This document shows positions 8,313 through 17,578 of a DNA stretch of 25,680 nucleotides, piece by piece. Positions within the stretch are counted from its first letter, which is position 1. Each line of letters opens with the position of its first letter. Position numbers and translations under genes: made by a program. The notes under the pieces are model-generated. The model had not been told where the DNA came from. It saw nothing but the letters and a program-made list of their open reading frames with translations, and did not search any database. The DNA is from Bacteroidales bacterium UBA1797 (GTDB lineage: Bacteria > Bacteroidota > Bacteroidia > Bacteroidales > VadinHA17): assembly GCA_002319885.1 (NCBI GenBank), contig DCFT01000190.1:1-25680 (forward strand), in the 5' to 3' direction.

Positions 8313-9830
8313 CTATTCATCATCTGTTAATCCCCTCAGTGATTTAAGATTGTCTTTCAGGTTCTTCAGGTTGGACCATTTTGAAGTAAACCCCCTGATG
8401 GCTTGTAATTCAACTGCTTCATAGAACTTTAAAAGATAGAGAATAAATGGGAAACTCACCAGTAAGCCGGTCTTAATTAATAGCCTGGGAATGATTTCCA
8501 TTTTATTCAGAAGCAAACAAGATGATGAAAGAATAGCTCCGACAAAAACCAGTGTAAATATTTTTCTTATCTCGTAAGGAACGTAAAAGGCTTTTTGAGA
8601 ATAGTAATAAGTAATCAGCCAGAAAACAAATTGAGCCAGAAGTGTTGCAACCGCAGCTCCCATAATGTCCCACACAGGGATTAATAATAAGTTAAGACAA
8701 ACGCTTAATATGGTCGAAAAAACTACTATTATGCCTATTATCCTCGACTTCTTTACAACATGCAATCCGTATACAGTGAGATCTTTCATATTTACAAATA
8801 CAACCGACATCGACAAAACAGGAATGATTGTAACAGCATCCCAGAATTGTTTCGATTTTGCGATCACTTTAATTAATTCAAATGAAAACAATGAAACACC
8901 AATTACTGCAAACATTAGTACATAGGAAGAATAAAGCAGGACCTTAGAATAAAATCTTTGAATATCCGGTGAACCTATACGCTTTAACATCATCGGAGCA
9001 AGGGAAAGTTTCATTGAATCGACTATGGCAAGCTTTAATACACTGGTTATTTTAAAAGCAAGCGTATATAATGCCACAGATTTAAGCGCAGCGAGTGAAT
9101 TAAGAGAATATCTGTCAACTACATTCAGTGCAACAGCTGATATATTTGCAAGAAAAAGAGGAAATCCATAGGCATTCATTGACTGGAAAATAGACCTGGA
9201 AAAGAATATTCTCGAGTTTTTTAATGTATAACCTGAAAGAATGATCACTAAAAGAGCATTACCAATTGCCTGGGCAAGATAATAACCTTCAAGTCCCATT
9301 TTTCTTGAAATAATAAAATAAAGAGAAAGAAATAATACAAATGTCAGCTTAAAAAGATTAGTTGTTGTATATAAAACTGATTTTGACTGCAATCTCATCA
9401 GGGTATTGTTTATATTGTTCAATGCCTGTATACCGGAACCGATAATGACAAAAGTTATTACTCTCGACCAGTCAGGTTTTGAAAATATCATTATGGAGAA
9501 TGTCTTTGAGAGAGGGATCAAGAGCGCACATAATGATAATGACACTATTAACTGGGTTGCAAATGACATAAAGAATATACCTTTCTGATTGTCTTTATGT
9601 TCTTTATCCCAGAACCACCGCGTCAGACTCTGTGGCAGAGCTGATGCCATTAATGCTGTTAATACCAGAGCAGAGATTTCAAGGATACCCAATACCCCGA
9701 ATTCTTCAATTGTAAAAAATTTCGGGTTGGAAAATAAAGGAATGAGGAGTAATCCGACAATTTTTACGGCTATGTTGCCAAGGCCATAAATCAGAGTGTC
9801 TTTTAAAGAAACTTTTATCGAGTTTAACAT
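8313..9830 (-). CDS. Wzx/MOP-superfamily oligosaccharide flippase
   Basis: About 505 residues with roughly 12-14 hydrophobic membrane segments spread over the whole length. The N-terminal signature (K-D-T-L-I-Y-G-L-G-N-I-A-V-K-I-V-G) is typical of polysaccharide biosynthesis/MATE-like exporters of the MOP superfamily. Such proteins flip undecaprenyl-linked oligosaccharides across the inner membrane for O-antigen, capsule or exopolysaccharide. The frame starts five codons earlier at a GTG (9845), but the ATG at 9830 gives the family's usual N-terminus, so it is chosen here. Upstream are glycosyltransferases; downstream is the YfhO-type protein, another membrane enzyme of glycan work. No polymerase (Wzy) or initiating sugar-phosphate transferase is visible in this window. 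Confidence 0.9.
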   Translation of the reverse strand: MLNSIKVSLKDTLIYGLGNIAVKIVGLLLIPLFSNPKFFTIEEFGVLGILEISALVLTALMASALPQSLTRWFWDKEHKDNQKGIFFMSFATQLIVSLSLCALLIPLSKTFSIMIFSKPDWSRVITFVIIGSGIQALNNINNTLMRLQSKSVLYTTTNLFKLTFVLFLSLYFIISRKMGLEGYYLAQAIGNALLVIILSGYTLKNSRIFFSRSIFQSMNAYGFPLFLANISAVALNVVDRYSLNSLAALKSVALYTLAFKITSVLKLAIVDSMKLSLAPMMLKRIGSPDIQRFYSKVLLYSSYVLMFAVIGVSLFSFELIKVIAKSKQFWDAVTIIPVLSMSVVFVNMKDLTVYGLHVVKKSRIIGIIVVFSTILSVCLNLLLIPVWDIMGAAVATLLAQFVFWLITYYYSQKAFYVPYEIRKIFTLVFVGAILSSSCLLLNKMEIIPRLLIKTGLLVSFPFILYLLKFYEAVELQAIRGFTSKWSNLKNLKDNLKSLRGLTDDE

Positions 9831-9929
9831 ATCAGCAAAATTCACAATAAAATAATTGATCGCAATCAGAAAGAATAAGTTTTTGGCGAATTTTCTTTAA
9901 GAAATTGACCTAATCTGTTCTTCTTTTTA

Positions 9930-10793
9930 TTATTTCTTTATTATAACTTTAATAATCAGGCTTTTCAGGTATCTCTTCCAGCCCACGTAACTAATATATT
10001 TTTTTAATATTTTAATTGATAATCTATTGGTTGAATAATAAATTGAGAAATCGGCCAGATCTTTTTTATTGAGAACAGGGACTCCTCTGTAAAAGCTATT
10101 ACTAACATTATCGCCATGAACAGTTTGTATCCAAAGTGGTTTGTTTAAGATGAACCGCGATTTTCGGTTTTTTTTATTAAAATACTCTAACCCGATTTCT
10201 TTAAAAACAGATAAGCGCAGACTATCCCATTTCGTATGCTCCTTTTCATAGACTCCTTTTATTTCATTATCAGTATCTTCTATTAAGCTTATAAATGGAG
10301 ACATCGGGTAATAATAATGAGATAAAGTTCTGTCATTAATATTTAAGATATAGCCTGATGCAAGTGATATTAAGAATTTGTGTCTCTCAACAAAACTCTC
10401 TTGTATTATTTTAATTGCGTCCTTGTGAAGACTATCATCATTATCAATTCTTGTTGTAATTATCCATTTTACCGATTCCCCGTTTCTCTTTTTTACCTCT
10501 TTTATATAACTTTCAGTAAAATCCTTAATCCCTTTGCTATAACAAATATCAATAAAAGAAAATAAACTTAATTCTTTTAAAAATTCATTAAATTCCCCGG
10601 GTGTGTCAGTGTCAAAATATATTAACCATTTAAATGTTTTACAGCTTTGATTTATGAGCGACGGTAAACAATATTCCTTGAATAACTCAATTCTGTATCT
10701 GGTCCATTTCACCCAATTATCATAATCATGGTTATTTGATTTGGGGAAATTTCTCAGATTAAACGGAGTTATAATAAAATGAGAATAAATCAT
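9930..10793 (-). CDS. Putative rhamnosyltransferase-like glycosyltransferase
   Basis: 287 residues from the ATG at 10793. The N-terminus H-F-I-I-T-P-F-N-L, the S-L-x-N-Q-S segment, W-L-I-Y-F-D (about 56-61) and the T-T-R-I-D-N-D-D motif (about 113-120) resemble the putative rhamnosyltransferase family (PF11316), a GT-A-like group in which the D-x-D-D stretch is expected to hold metal and the nucleotide sugar. The actual sugar is not shown. A longer frame begins at an ATG at 10889, but it would overlap the GNAT-like gene by 50 bases and adds a segment foreign to the family, so the shorter start is preferred. The gene is AT-rich compared with glyS or dusB. Confidence 0.78.
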   Translation of the reverse strand: MIYSHFIITPFNLRNFPKSNNHDYDNWVKWTRYRIELFKEYCLPSLINQSCKTFKWLIYFDTDTPGEFNEFLKELSLFSFIDICYSKGIKDFTESYIKEVKKRNGESVKWIITTRIDNDDSLHKDAIKIIQESFVERHKFLISLASGYILNINDRTLSHYYYPMSPFISLIEDTDNEIKGVYEKEHTKWDSLRLSVFKEIGLEYFNKKNRKSRFILNKPLWIQTVHGDNVSNSFYRGVPVLNKKDLADFSIYYSTNRLSIKILKKYISYVGWKRYLKSLIIKVIIKK

Positions 10794-10839
10794 CAATAGG
10801 TAATTTTTATATTTTAAAGCATCAGAATTTATAAATAAA

Positions 10840-11937
10840 TCAGACAGTTCCAAGAGTATTAAGCCTTGATAAATAGATATCTCTGGCATTAATACTCAGA
10901 TCAGTCAGGTTTTTAAAAATAAAATAACTGGCTTTCCTGTTTTCAAAAAAATAAAAACCTGTCTTCTTTAACAAATAAATTTCTTTGATATTCAGACTAT
11001 TGTCTGCAAAACCCATCGCCCTGATAGCGGTCGCATTTTGTTTTTTCAAGAAATTGAATGCGCTACTCATAATTTTAAGTTTCCTTTTATCATTCAGATC
11101 TTTTCTGAAAAGGAATTGCTCAACGAAATAGATGTTCTCTATATTTGATGAGAAAATGAAATATGATTCTATATCCCCGTTCTTATCTTTGAATTCCAGA
11201 AATCCGTAAGTCATAGAGGAGGGATTTCCGTATATCCGCCATTTGAGATATTCTTTGTTTAAATAGATAGTAAATACATTTTTTGGAAGAAAAGATAAAA
11301 GTATTTCTTCTTCAATCTCGTCAAAACGGATCTTTCTTAACGAAATCTGTGAAAAAGTCAGGGAGGAAATTAACTGTCTGGAGTAATTGTACCAGGAGAA
11401 ACCGAATAACCGTATCTTCTTTATAACTGATTGTCGCGGGAATTGGAGGAGCCGGTATTTATAGAATTGAATGGGTTTAATTACATAAAATGCCCCCTTT
11501 ATCTGATTATTAATGTTAAAGCCGCATCGTTTAAAAGAATTACCTGCTGCGGTAAATCCCCAGATAAAAAGTACATTATCTTCTTTAGATTTTTCTTCTA
11601 AAGCCGTTAGCAATTCTTTAAGTATATCTCTTTTCCCGATTTTAATCATCCGGTCGAGAGAAAGCAGCGAGTCTTCACCTTTGCAAGTGAGAACAGGCTC
11701 TTCTGAGGGAGATAACATAGGTATAAAGATCCCTGCATATGTGCCTACAATTTCATCGTCTTCGGTATTAAATGCTACTGAATAGAGCGCAGGTTTATAT
11801 ACTCCATTAAAAAACAGCCATTCAAATTCATCCCGTTTGCGATTGTTCGATTGTGGCTTATCATTCATTTCCTGATTAAAAAAATCAATCACTTTATCAA
11901 TTGACTCCCTTTCCAGAAATTTGATTTTTAAAGACAT
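10840..11937 (-). CDS. GNAT-like N-acyltransferase protein of the glycan locus
   Basis: 365 residues, with no signal peptide or membrane segment. The opening (IKFLERESIDKVIDFFNQ) and the D-D-E-I-V-G-T-Y-A-G-I-F strand resemble the first half of GNAT acetyltransferases. F-T-A-A-G-N-S-F-K-R-C-G-F (about 127-140) resembles the end of an acyl-CoA-binding half. The C-terminal part looks like a second, weaker GNAT-like fold ending in L-K-K-T-G-F-Y-F-F. I infer a double-GNAT protein; the family is not recognised with certainty. It lies 8 bases after the deacetylase gene, so the two are probably translated together. It may acylate an amino sugar, using either acyl-CoA or the acyl-ACP that the cassette at 14762-17808 could make. 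Confidence 0.6.
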   Translation of the reverse strand: MSLKIKFLERESIDKVIDFFNQEMNDKPQSNNRKRDEFEWLFFNGVYKPALYSVAFNTEDDEIVGTYAGIFIPMLSPSEEPVLTCKGEDSLLSLDRMIKIGKRDILKELLTALEEKSKEDNVLFIWGFTAAGNSFKRCGFNINNQIKGAFYVIKPIQFYKYRLLQFPRQSVIKKIRLFGFSWYNYSRQLISSLTFSQISLRKIRFDEIEEEILLSFLPKNVFTIYLNKEYLKWRIYGNPSSMTYGFLEFKDKNGDIESYFIFSSNIENIYFVEQFLFRKDLNDKRKLKIMSSAFNFLKKQNATAIRAMGFADNSLNIKEIYLLKKTGFYFFENRKASYFIFKNLTDLSINARDIYLSRLNTLGTV

Positions 11938-11945
11938 TTTGCCAG

Positions 11946-13331
11946 TTATAATTTTATGGAGTTATATTTTTCAATAATCTCTAAACCTGAATATATTTCC
12001 GGTTGTTCTGCTAAAATTTTATTCAGTAAATCGAAGTATAATTTTGTTATCCCAGGCATAGCATTTTCATACAAGGAACTGTTATGCCATAACAAGGTAA
12101 ATACTCCATTAAACTTTTTAATTTCTTTAACAATTTCAGATACTGATTCAATAAGAGCTTCATTTGAAAGATGCCGGTAATGTAATAACGTAGTATCCAT
12201 TACATTCAAAGGAATTTCCCAGGTGGGTAACATCCTGTTATTTTCAAAATCAAAAAGCTTAAATGGATGGCAATATGAATTTCTGAATCCTTCATGGTCG
12301 GCAAAACCAAGAGTTGCGTCATATATTATCCCAACCTTACCGTGATTAACTGCTGTAAGTGGATGATGCCACATCAGCTTATGCTGTCTGATTCCAAAAC
12401 CGGATAGACCGGTTGCACTTTTAAAATCCTTAATTATGACTTTCAGAGAATCTATTGATTCTGAAGACGCAACTGTTCCGTGCAAGCCTACTTCATTTTC
12501 TTTGTTTTTGAGAAAAGCTATCAGATTTCTTATCTTTTTATCGGTAAAATTGTAATATGAATCAACATGTTTCCGATCGCGGGGAAGGAAAAAATATGTT
12601 GAAGTTATTCCAAGTTCTTTTTCATTTGCTGATAGAAATTCAAAATTCCAATATGGATCTCTCTTATCAAAAATATTAACAATATGCAGGCCAACGTTGA
12701 TAACCTCCTTTAAAAGATAAATTCTGCTATTTTCACTTTTTTTAAAACCAAACAGAAGTTTAAGCGAATAGAGCAGAGTATTCATGTTGTAATAGGAAAT
12801 CCGGTCAATATCGTGTGTAAGCAAAAATGCGAACGTATTGAATTCTTTCTTTTTACCGGTTTTAATATTATGCATCAGGCAAAATTCCTCAATCGCCTTT
12901 ATTATTTCAACAAAGTAATAGTTTACAATAGGTTTATCAGTTATTTTTAGTTTCTCCTGAACCGACGACATATATGAAAACCGCCCCAGGGAATCCTTTT
13001 CATTATTTACATATTCCTGGTAACCTGAAAGCAGAAAAAATGCTGATTTAATGTAATCATGATGTACAATTATATTTCCATCCTCCTTTCTAAAGGAATT
13101 CATCTCACCGGCAACCGGGAACAGTACTGGAATCTGATTTATTGATACAATCTCATTCAGATCAATATCCTTATCACTCAGAAGAAAAATAATTTTATTC
13201 GAATAGTCTGAAATTTTGTCGTGATATTTTAGAAAAACGAATGAATTTTTAACAGTTTCGTTTAAATCAATATGATTATTAAGATGGGATAAAACATATT
13301 CAATCTGTGCCTTGTTTAGAAATCCCTTCAT
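11946..13331 (-). CDS. Polysaccharide deacetylase-like protein with DUF7033-type N-terminal domain
   Basis: 461 residues. The first about 160 residues look like the DUF7033 domain that precedes many Bacteroidota deacetylase-like proteins in polysaccharide loci. A CE4/NodB-like domain follows: the L-T-H-D-I-D motif (about 171-176) supplies the catalytic and metal Asp residues, E-V-G-L-H-G-T (about 280-286) supplies a metal His, and later M-W-H-H-P (about residue 325) and L-L-W-H-N-S lie near the C-terminus. No signal peptide is visible, so it may act in the cytoplasm on a sugar precursor or lipid-linked glycan. The GNAT-like gene follows 8 bases later. Removing one N-acyl group and adding another is a possible joint role, but this is inference. 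Confidence 0.8.
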   Translation of the reverse strand: MKGFLNKAQIEYVLSHLNNHIDLNETVKNSFVFLKYHDKISDYSNKIIFLLSDKDIDLNEIVSINQIPVLFPVAGEMNSFRKEDGNIIVHHDYIKSAFFLLSGYQEYVNNEKDSLGRFSYMSSVQEKLKITDKPIVNYYFVEIIKAIEEFCLMHNIKTGKKKEFNTFAFLLTHDIDRISYYNMNTLLYSLKLLFGFKKSENSRIYLLKEVINVGLHIVNIFDKRDPYWNFEFLSANEKELGITSTYFFLPRDRKHVDSYYNFTDKKIRNLIAFLKNKENEVGLHGTVASSESIDSLKVIIKDFKSATGLSGFGIRQHKLMWHHPLTAVNHGKVGIIYDATLGFADHEGFRNSYCHPFKLFDFENNRMLPTWEIPLNVMDTTLLHYRHLSNEALIESVSEIVKEIKKFNGVFTLLWHNSSLYENAMPGITKLYFDLLNKILAEQPEIYSGLEIIEKYNSIKL

Positions 13332-13402
13332 TATTATCCTTTCTTATTGTAAAATTATGAAATATCAGATATGCCTTTATCCGTTTATCAGGAAATTCAA
13401 AA

Positions 13403-14614
13403 TCAATTATTTTTTCTTTTAAATAATGATTCATACATTTCAATCAGATTTCGTTTTACTACTTCTGAATTGTGTTCTTTAGTTATTGCATTATACCCAT
13501 TTTCCCCCATCTCAATCCTCATTATGCTGTTGTTAAGGAGTGTGATCATGGCATTAACTAGCTCATATTCATTATGATATACTAATCCACAATTATGTCT
13601 TTCAATTAATTCCTGCTGTGGGATGCAGTCTGAAGCTATAATCGGTTTTTTCCCAAGCATATAATCAAAAATTTTATTTGCTATACCTGATTCGTGTTGA
13701 GGGTTTTTAAGGAAAGGTGCGATGCAAATATCTGATATTTCAAGATAGGTGGGCAGTTCTGATAAGTAAATCCATGGAATATAGATTAATTTATCTGAAA
13801 CATCAGGAGCTTTCAGGATATTGTCGAAGCGCTTTTTGTCAACTTTATCAATTGGCCCAATAAGTAAAAATGTAGCATCATTTGCTTCTTTGATGACTTT
13901 TCGGAAAGCTTCAAGCGCATTGAATATTCCTCTTCTTTCGGCTATGATACCGAAATAAAAGATTATTGGTGATGTTTTTGTAAAGGGGATTATTTCTTTC
14001 CGGATTGTGAACGAATTCATCTGTTTAAGATCGGGGTAATTGGGGAATACGCAAAATTGATTTTCTGCGAATGAGGGATATTTCATCAATAACTGCGTAG
14101 CGTAGTTATTACTTAGAACGACAATCTTATCAGCATACCCAAGGTACTCTGACTCTTTTTTCCCCCACAATCCTGGGGCTGCAATCAAACTTCTGAAAAA
14201 TCCTTTTGTCCAGTTATAAGTGCTTACAGCATAGGGGTAATTTTCGTGGAGATCCAATATTAAAGGAATATTTCTCCCTGATTTAGCAATTCCTCTGTGG
14301 GATGATTTTGCCATGTAAAGATCATGAGCATGCAAAATATCTATTTCATTCTTTAAAACGAACTTCTTTATTTTTGAGGCCCATAACCATTCGTAAAGAG
14401 GAATCGTGTTGAAAAGAAAAAACAATATATTCTTGATTTTCTTATTGATACTGATTCTGGATATCAAAATTCCCTCTATTTCAGGATATTTCTTTTTGTC
14501 AAAGCCAAAGCCTATAATATATATTCTCATTCCGTTTTCCCTGAGAATTTCAACCTCCCTGAGAACCCTTTTGTCGTTATTTATGTCATTGTCAACAACT
14601 ATACCAACATTCAT
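13403..14614 (-). CDS. Glycosyltransferase family 4 protein
   Basis: 403 residues with a GT-B shape. The N-terminal half opens with NVGIVVDNDINNDKRVLREV and carries D-I-L-H-A-H-D-L-Y (about 92-100) and D-L-H-E-N-Y (about 121-126). The C-terminal half has F-G-I-I-A-E-R-R-G (about 221-229) and P-Q-H-E-S-G-I-A-N-K-I-F-D-Y-M (about 305-319), with the E-x7-type donor-binding motif of Glycos_transf_1. It transfers a sugar from a nucleotide sugar, with retention of the anomer, on the cytoplasmic face. Donor and acceptor are unknown. A 147-base gap separates it from the KAS III gene upstream, so a separate promoter is possible, though none was recognised. Confidence 0.88.
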   Translation of the reverse strand: MNVGIVVDNDINNDKRVLREVEILRENGMRIYIIGFGFDKKKYPEIEGILISRISINKKIKNILFFLFNTIPLYEWLWASKIKKFVLKNEIDILHAHDLYMAKSSHRGIAKSGRNIPLILDLHENYPYAVSTYNWTKGFFRSLIAAPGLWGKKESEYLGYADKIVVLSNNYATQLLMKYPSFAENQFCVFPNYPDLKQMNSFTIRKEIIPFTKTSPIIFYFGIIAERRGIFNALEAFRKVIKEANDATFLLIGPIDKVDKKRFDNILKAPDVSDKLIYIPWIYLSELPTYLEISDICIAPFLKNPQHESGIANKIFDYMLGKKPIIASDCIPQQELIERHNCGLVYHNEYELVNAMITLLNNSIMRIEMGENGYNAITKEHNSEVVKRNLIEMYESLFKRKNN

Positions 14615-14761
14615 TTATGAGCGTTTTATAACGTGATTCACTTTTTTTACTAATTTATTAATCTGGTTCCTGAGTTGATTTTACAGCTGGTTTGAATACA
14701 AAAAAGGTAAACATTAGTTTTTGGAGATAGAAAATTGACTTTTAGTTTAAAGGTTATTTCA

Positions 14762-15763
14762 TTAAAAACGAAGAATGGTTCCACCCCAGGAATATCCAAC
14801 ACCAAATCCTGCAATCAAAATCTCATTGTTTGCACGGATTTTCCCTTCATTAATCGCCTCCTTTAAAGCAATCGGTATCGTTGAGGAAACTGTATTTCCA
14901 ACATTTTCAATATAATAGTAGAATTTTTCAGGTTCAATTTTTAATTTCTTGCGCAGAAACTCCATCATGTGTTTATTAGCCTGATGAAAAACGAACAGAT
15001 CAATTTCAGCTTGTGATAAACCATTTTTTTTCAGGGTGTCATTTATTAAAATGGGTACTACATCGAGTGTAAAGTTGAAAATCTCGGTTCCGTTCATGTA
15101 GAGATGGTCGGGAGATACCGGATTACCGCTCTCATCCCATGTGATATTATTTTTAATATTAATACATCGTGATGCTCCTGTTTCCACAATAAGGTTTCCG
15201 GCTCCGCGACCATCCGTCCCAAGACTGAAGTCTCTTATTTCTGCAAGTCCATCCGAGGAAATAAGTGTGGCTGCTGATGCATCTCCGAAAATTGTTCTGT
15301 TGCCTTTATCTCTGGCATGAATATATTTTGAATAGGTTTCTGAAGTAAGTAATAATACGTTCTTTGCTATTCCGGCGCACAAAAGCCCTTTGGCTAGCGA
15401 TAATCCGTATATGAAACCTGAACAACCCTGATTGATGTCGAGAGCTCCTGTACCGGTTTTTAGGCCCAATCTGTCCTGGATCAGACAGGCGGATGCCGGT
15501 AAAAAATAATCGGGACTCTGAGTACACAGGAGAATATAATCTATACTTGCTTTATCGATGTTATACTCCTTTATCAGTAATTCACCTGCTTTTATTGCCA
15601 TATCAGTTGCCGTTTCATTACCGGCAGCAATATGCCTCTGGCTGATTCCTAACTTTGAGGCAACTTTTGCAACTGACCATTCGGGGAAATCAGTCAACAG
15701 ATCTTCATTAGTGAGAACTTTCTCAGGAAGGTAATATGATATTCCTTTAATAAATACTTTCAT
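14762..15763 (-). CDS. Ketoacyl-ACP synthase III-like protein (last gene of the acyl cassette)
   Basis: 333 residues, the usual FabH length. The thiolase-fold catalytic triad is intact: Cys114 in I-N-Q-G-C-S-G, His260 in F-V-F-H-Q-A-N and Asn290 in V-G-N-T-V-S-S-T. The C-terminal glycine-rich G-F-G-V-G-Y-S-W-G-G is also present. Such enzymes condense an acyl-CoA primer with malonyl-ACP, or transfer an acyl group to a small acceptor. It is not the housekeeping fabH by context: it sits 5 bases after an SDR gene, which follows a second KAS III and an ACP. It is clearly a paralogue of the other one, sharing T-P/S-P-D-Y-x-L-P-A and D-I-x-x-G-C-S-G. Which does the condensation and which another step cannot be told. 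Confidence 0.9.
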   Translation of the reverse strand: MKVFIKGISYYLPEKVLTNEDLLTDFPEWSVAKVASKLGISQRHIAAGNETATDMAIKAGELLIKEYNIDKASIDYILLCTQSPDYFLPASACLIQDRLGLKTGTGALDINQGCSGFIYGLSLAKGLLCAGIAKNVLLLTSETYSKYIHARDKGNRTIFGDASAATLISSDGLAEIRDFSLGTDGRGAGNLIVETGASRCINIKNNITWDESGNPVSPDHLYMNGTEIFNFTLDVVPILINDTLKKNGLSQAEIDLFVFHQANKHMMEFLRKKLKIEPEKFYYYIENVGNTVSSTIPIALKEAINEGKIRANNEILIAGFGVGYSWGGTILRF

Positions 15764-15768
15764 TGGTT

Positions 15769-16515
15769 TTATAATAAGGTATAACCACCATCAATAACCA
15801 TACCTGACCCTGTAACCCAGGAAGACGCATCCGACAGAAGATATATCACCAGATATGCTACTTCTTCCGGTTTCCCATATCGCTTCAGAGGATAGCGATT
15901 AATATCTTCATTTAGTTGTTCTTGTGTTATGGTCCCTGCAACATAAATATTTGTATCAATCATTCCCGGGTTAACTGTATTTACCCGTATCATTTTAGCT
16001 GCCAGTTCAATCGCCATTCCTTTCACCAAACCGTTTATTGCACCCTTGCTTGCTGAATAAACTGATCCTCCCACCGATGAACATAATACTCCGGAAACAG
16101 AAGAAATAAAAACAATAGATGCCCCCCTGTTGATTTTTTTATTTTTAAGCAATTCTTGCGATAAAATGGCCGGCGAATAGAAATTTATTCCCATAACTTC
16201 ATTCATAACCTCCTTTCCTGAAAACCTGAAAGGCAATGGTTTTGCAATACCGGCACAATGAACTATCCCATCCACTGATGGCATTTTTTCAACAACTGTT
16301 TTAATGCCTTCATCTGTTTGCAAATCAGCAATTATTTGCATGTGGTTTCCCTTATCAAGCTCCAAAAATGTACTATTAAGCCTTTCCGCGTTGCGTCCTG
16401 TAATAAACACATCAGCTCCCATTTTTGAACACTCAATAGCAATAGCTTTCCCAATTCCGGAGGAGGCCCCTGAAACGAAAACTGTTTTTCCTTTTAAAGT
16501 AAATGGGTTATACAT
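15769..16515 (-). CDS. SDR family oxidoreductase, FabG-like ketoreductase
   Basis: 248 residues, classic SDR length. The cofactor-binding G-A-S-S-G-I-G is at 16-22, H-C-A-G (the N-N-A-G equivalent) at about 86-89, and the catalytic Ser139, Tyr153 and Lys157 (Y-S-A-S-K) are all in place. The R-V-N-T-V-N-P-G segment and the C-terminal V-T-G-S-x-M-V-I-D-G-G-Y are typical of FabG-type reductases that use NADPH. It stands between two KAS III genes with gaps of 5 and 10 bases, so reduction of a 3-ketoacyl-ACP to 3-hydroxyacyl-ACP is the likely role. A sugar reductase is the main alternative. No dehydratase or enoyl reductase is nearby. Confidence 0.9.
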   Translation of the reverse strand: MYNPFTLKGKTVFVSGASSGIGKAIAIECSKMGADVFITGRNAERLNSTFLELDKGNHMQIIADLQTDEGIKTVVEKMPSVDGIVHCAGIAKPLPFRFSGKEVMNEVMGINFYSPAILSQELLKNKKINRGASIVFISSVSGVLCSSVGGSVYSASKGAINGLVKGMAIELAAKMIRVNTVNPGMIDTNIYVAGTITQEQLNEDINRYPLKRYGKPEEVAYLVIYLLSDASSWVTGSGMVIDGGYTLL

Positions 16516-16525
16516 TATCTTTCTT

Positions 16526-17578
16526 TTATATCTCTATCAAAGCTGAACAAACTAGTTTATCTATTGTCAGATTAACACTTCCCCACGAAAGACCAACACC
16601 AAATCCACAGGCTATTATTTCTTTCTGAGAGTGTTCCAGTTCTTTACTTATTGATAAAAGGGTTAAGGGTATCGAAGCCGAGCTGGTGTTACCAAAATCC
16701 TTCAATGTATAAGGTACCTTTTCTTCACTCAGATCAAGCTTTTTCCTGATCTTCTCATTTAAGTACTTGTTCGCCTGGTGGAAAATATAGTAGTCTGTTT
16801 TTTCATGCAGGATATTGAAATGTGACATCAGAAGATTAACCGATTCCGGCGCTCTTTTCATCCCGAATGAAAAAACATTCATGCCATCCATGGCAAGCTG
16901 AGTATTATCCCGCGTAATTCCCCGTTCATAATCCTTTTTTTCAAATGAAGATTCCGATATGACATTTCGATATCCTCCGTCGGGAATAATAATTGAATTA
17001 AAACCTGATCCATCGCTTGCCAGATGAAACCGGAACCCTTTGTCACCTTTCTTAAATTCAATTGCTGTTGCAGTTCCGGCATCGCCAAACAATGGGAAAG
17101 TACTTTTATCCTCCCTCGAGCAGGTCTTTAATATGGTATCGCCAACGAGGAGCAATCCGCGCTTAAGGTTTCCCGAAGACAGCAATGCGGAAATAATGCT
17201 TAACCCGTAAATCCAACCCGAACAGCCTGATGAAATATCAATCGAAACGACTTCATTTTTTAATCCCAGTCTTTCCTGCAATAAACATGAGGTAGCCGGC
17301 AGTACATAATCAGGTGTCTGGCTGACAAATATGATGCAATCAATATCACTTTTCCCCCATTTCAGATCTGTAAGTAGTTTTTCTGCCGAGTAATAGCAGA
17401 GATCAGATGTACAGATATCTTTACCGGCTATCCGCTTACGCTCGACTCCTGTTAAGGCCAAAAATTTGCTGAAATCTTCTGTTTTAAAAATTTCAAGACT
17501 CCTGTTCTCCAGAATTGTTTTGGGAACACAGGCAGAAACTCCTTTAAGACTAACATTAGGGAAATCCAGGTATGCCAT
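16526..17578 (-). CDS. Ketoacyl-ACP synthase III-like protein (second gene of the acyl cassette)
   Basis: 350 residues. The triad is intact: Cys119 (S-S-G-C-S-G), His267 (I-F-H-Q-A-N) and Asn297 (D-F-G-N-T-S-S-A). The Q-T-P-D-Y-V-L-P-A-T-S strand and the C-terminal G-F-G-V-G-L-S-W-G-S belong to the KAS III family. It is about 17 residues longer than its paralogue downstream, mainly at the N-terminus and C-terminus. Its ATG shares one base with the stop of the ACP gene (T-A-A-T-G), pointing to translational coupling and to that ACP being its carrier. The substrate is unknown; a starter condensation with malonyl-ACP is the default family reaction. Confidence 0.9.
   Translation of the reverse strand: MAYLDFPNVSLKGVSACVPKTILENRSLEIFKTEDFSKFLALTGVERKRIAGKDICTSDLCYYSAEKLLTDLKWGKSDIDCIIFVSQTPDYVLPATSCLLQERLGLKNEVVSIDISSGCSGWIYGLSIISALLSSGNLKRGLLLVGDTILKTCSREDKSTFPLFGDAGTATAIEFKKGDKGFRFHLASDGSGFNSIIIPDGGYRNVISESSFEKKDYERGITRDNTQLAMDGMNVFSFGMKRAPESVNLLMSHFNILHEKTDYYIFHQANKYLNEKIRKKLDLSEEKVPYTLKDFGNTSSASIPLTLLSISKELEHSQKEIIACGFGVGLSWGSVNLTIDKLVCSALIEI

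Noticed and set aside
10794..10889. Longer N-terminus for the rhamnosyltransferase-like protein
   Set aside because: It would overlap the GNAT-like gene by 50 bases and add residues not typical of the family; the ATG at 10793 gives the expected H-F-I-I-T-P-F-N-L start.
14615..14761. Possible promoter or terminator in the 147-base gap between the acyl cassette and the GT4 gene at 13403-14614
   Set aside because: No TAnnTTTG match on the minus strand and no convincing hairpin with a T-run; left as unassigned AT-rich spacer.
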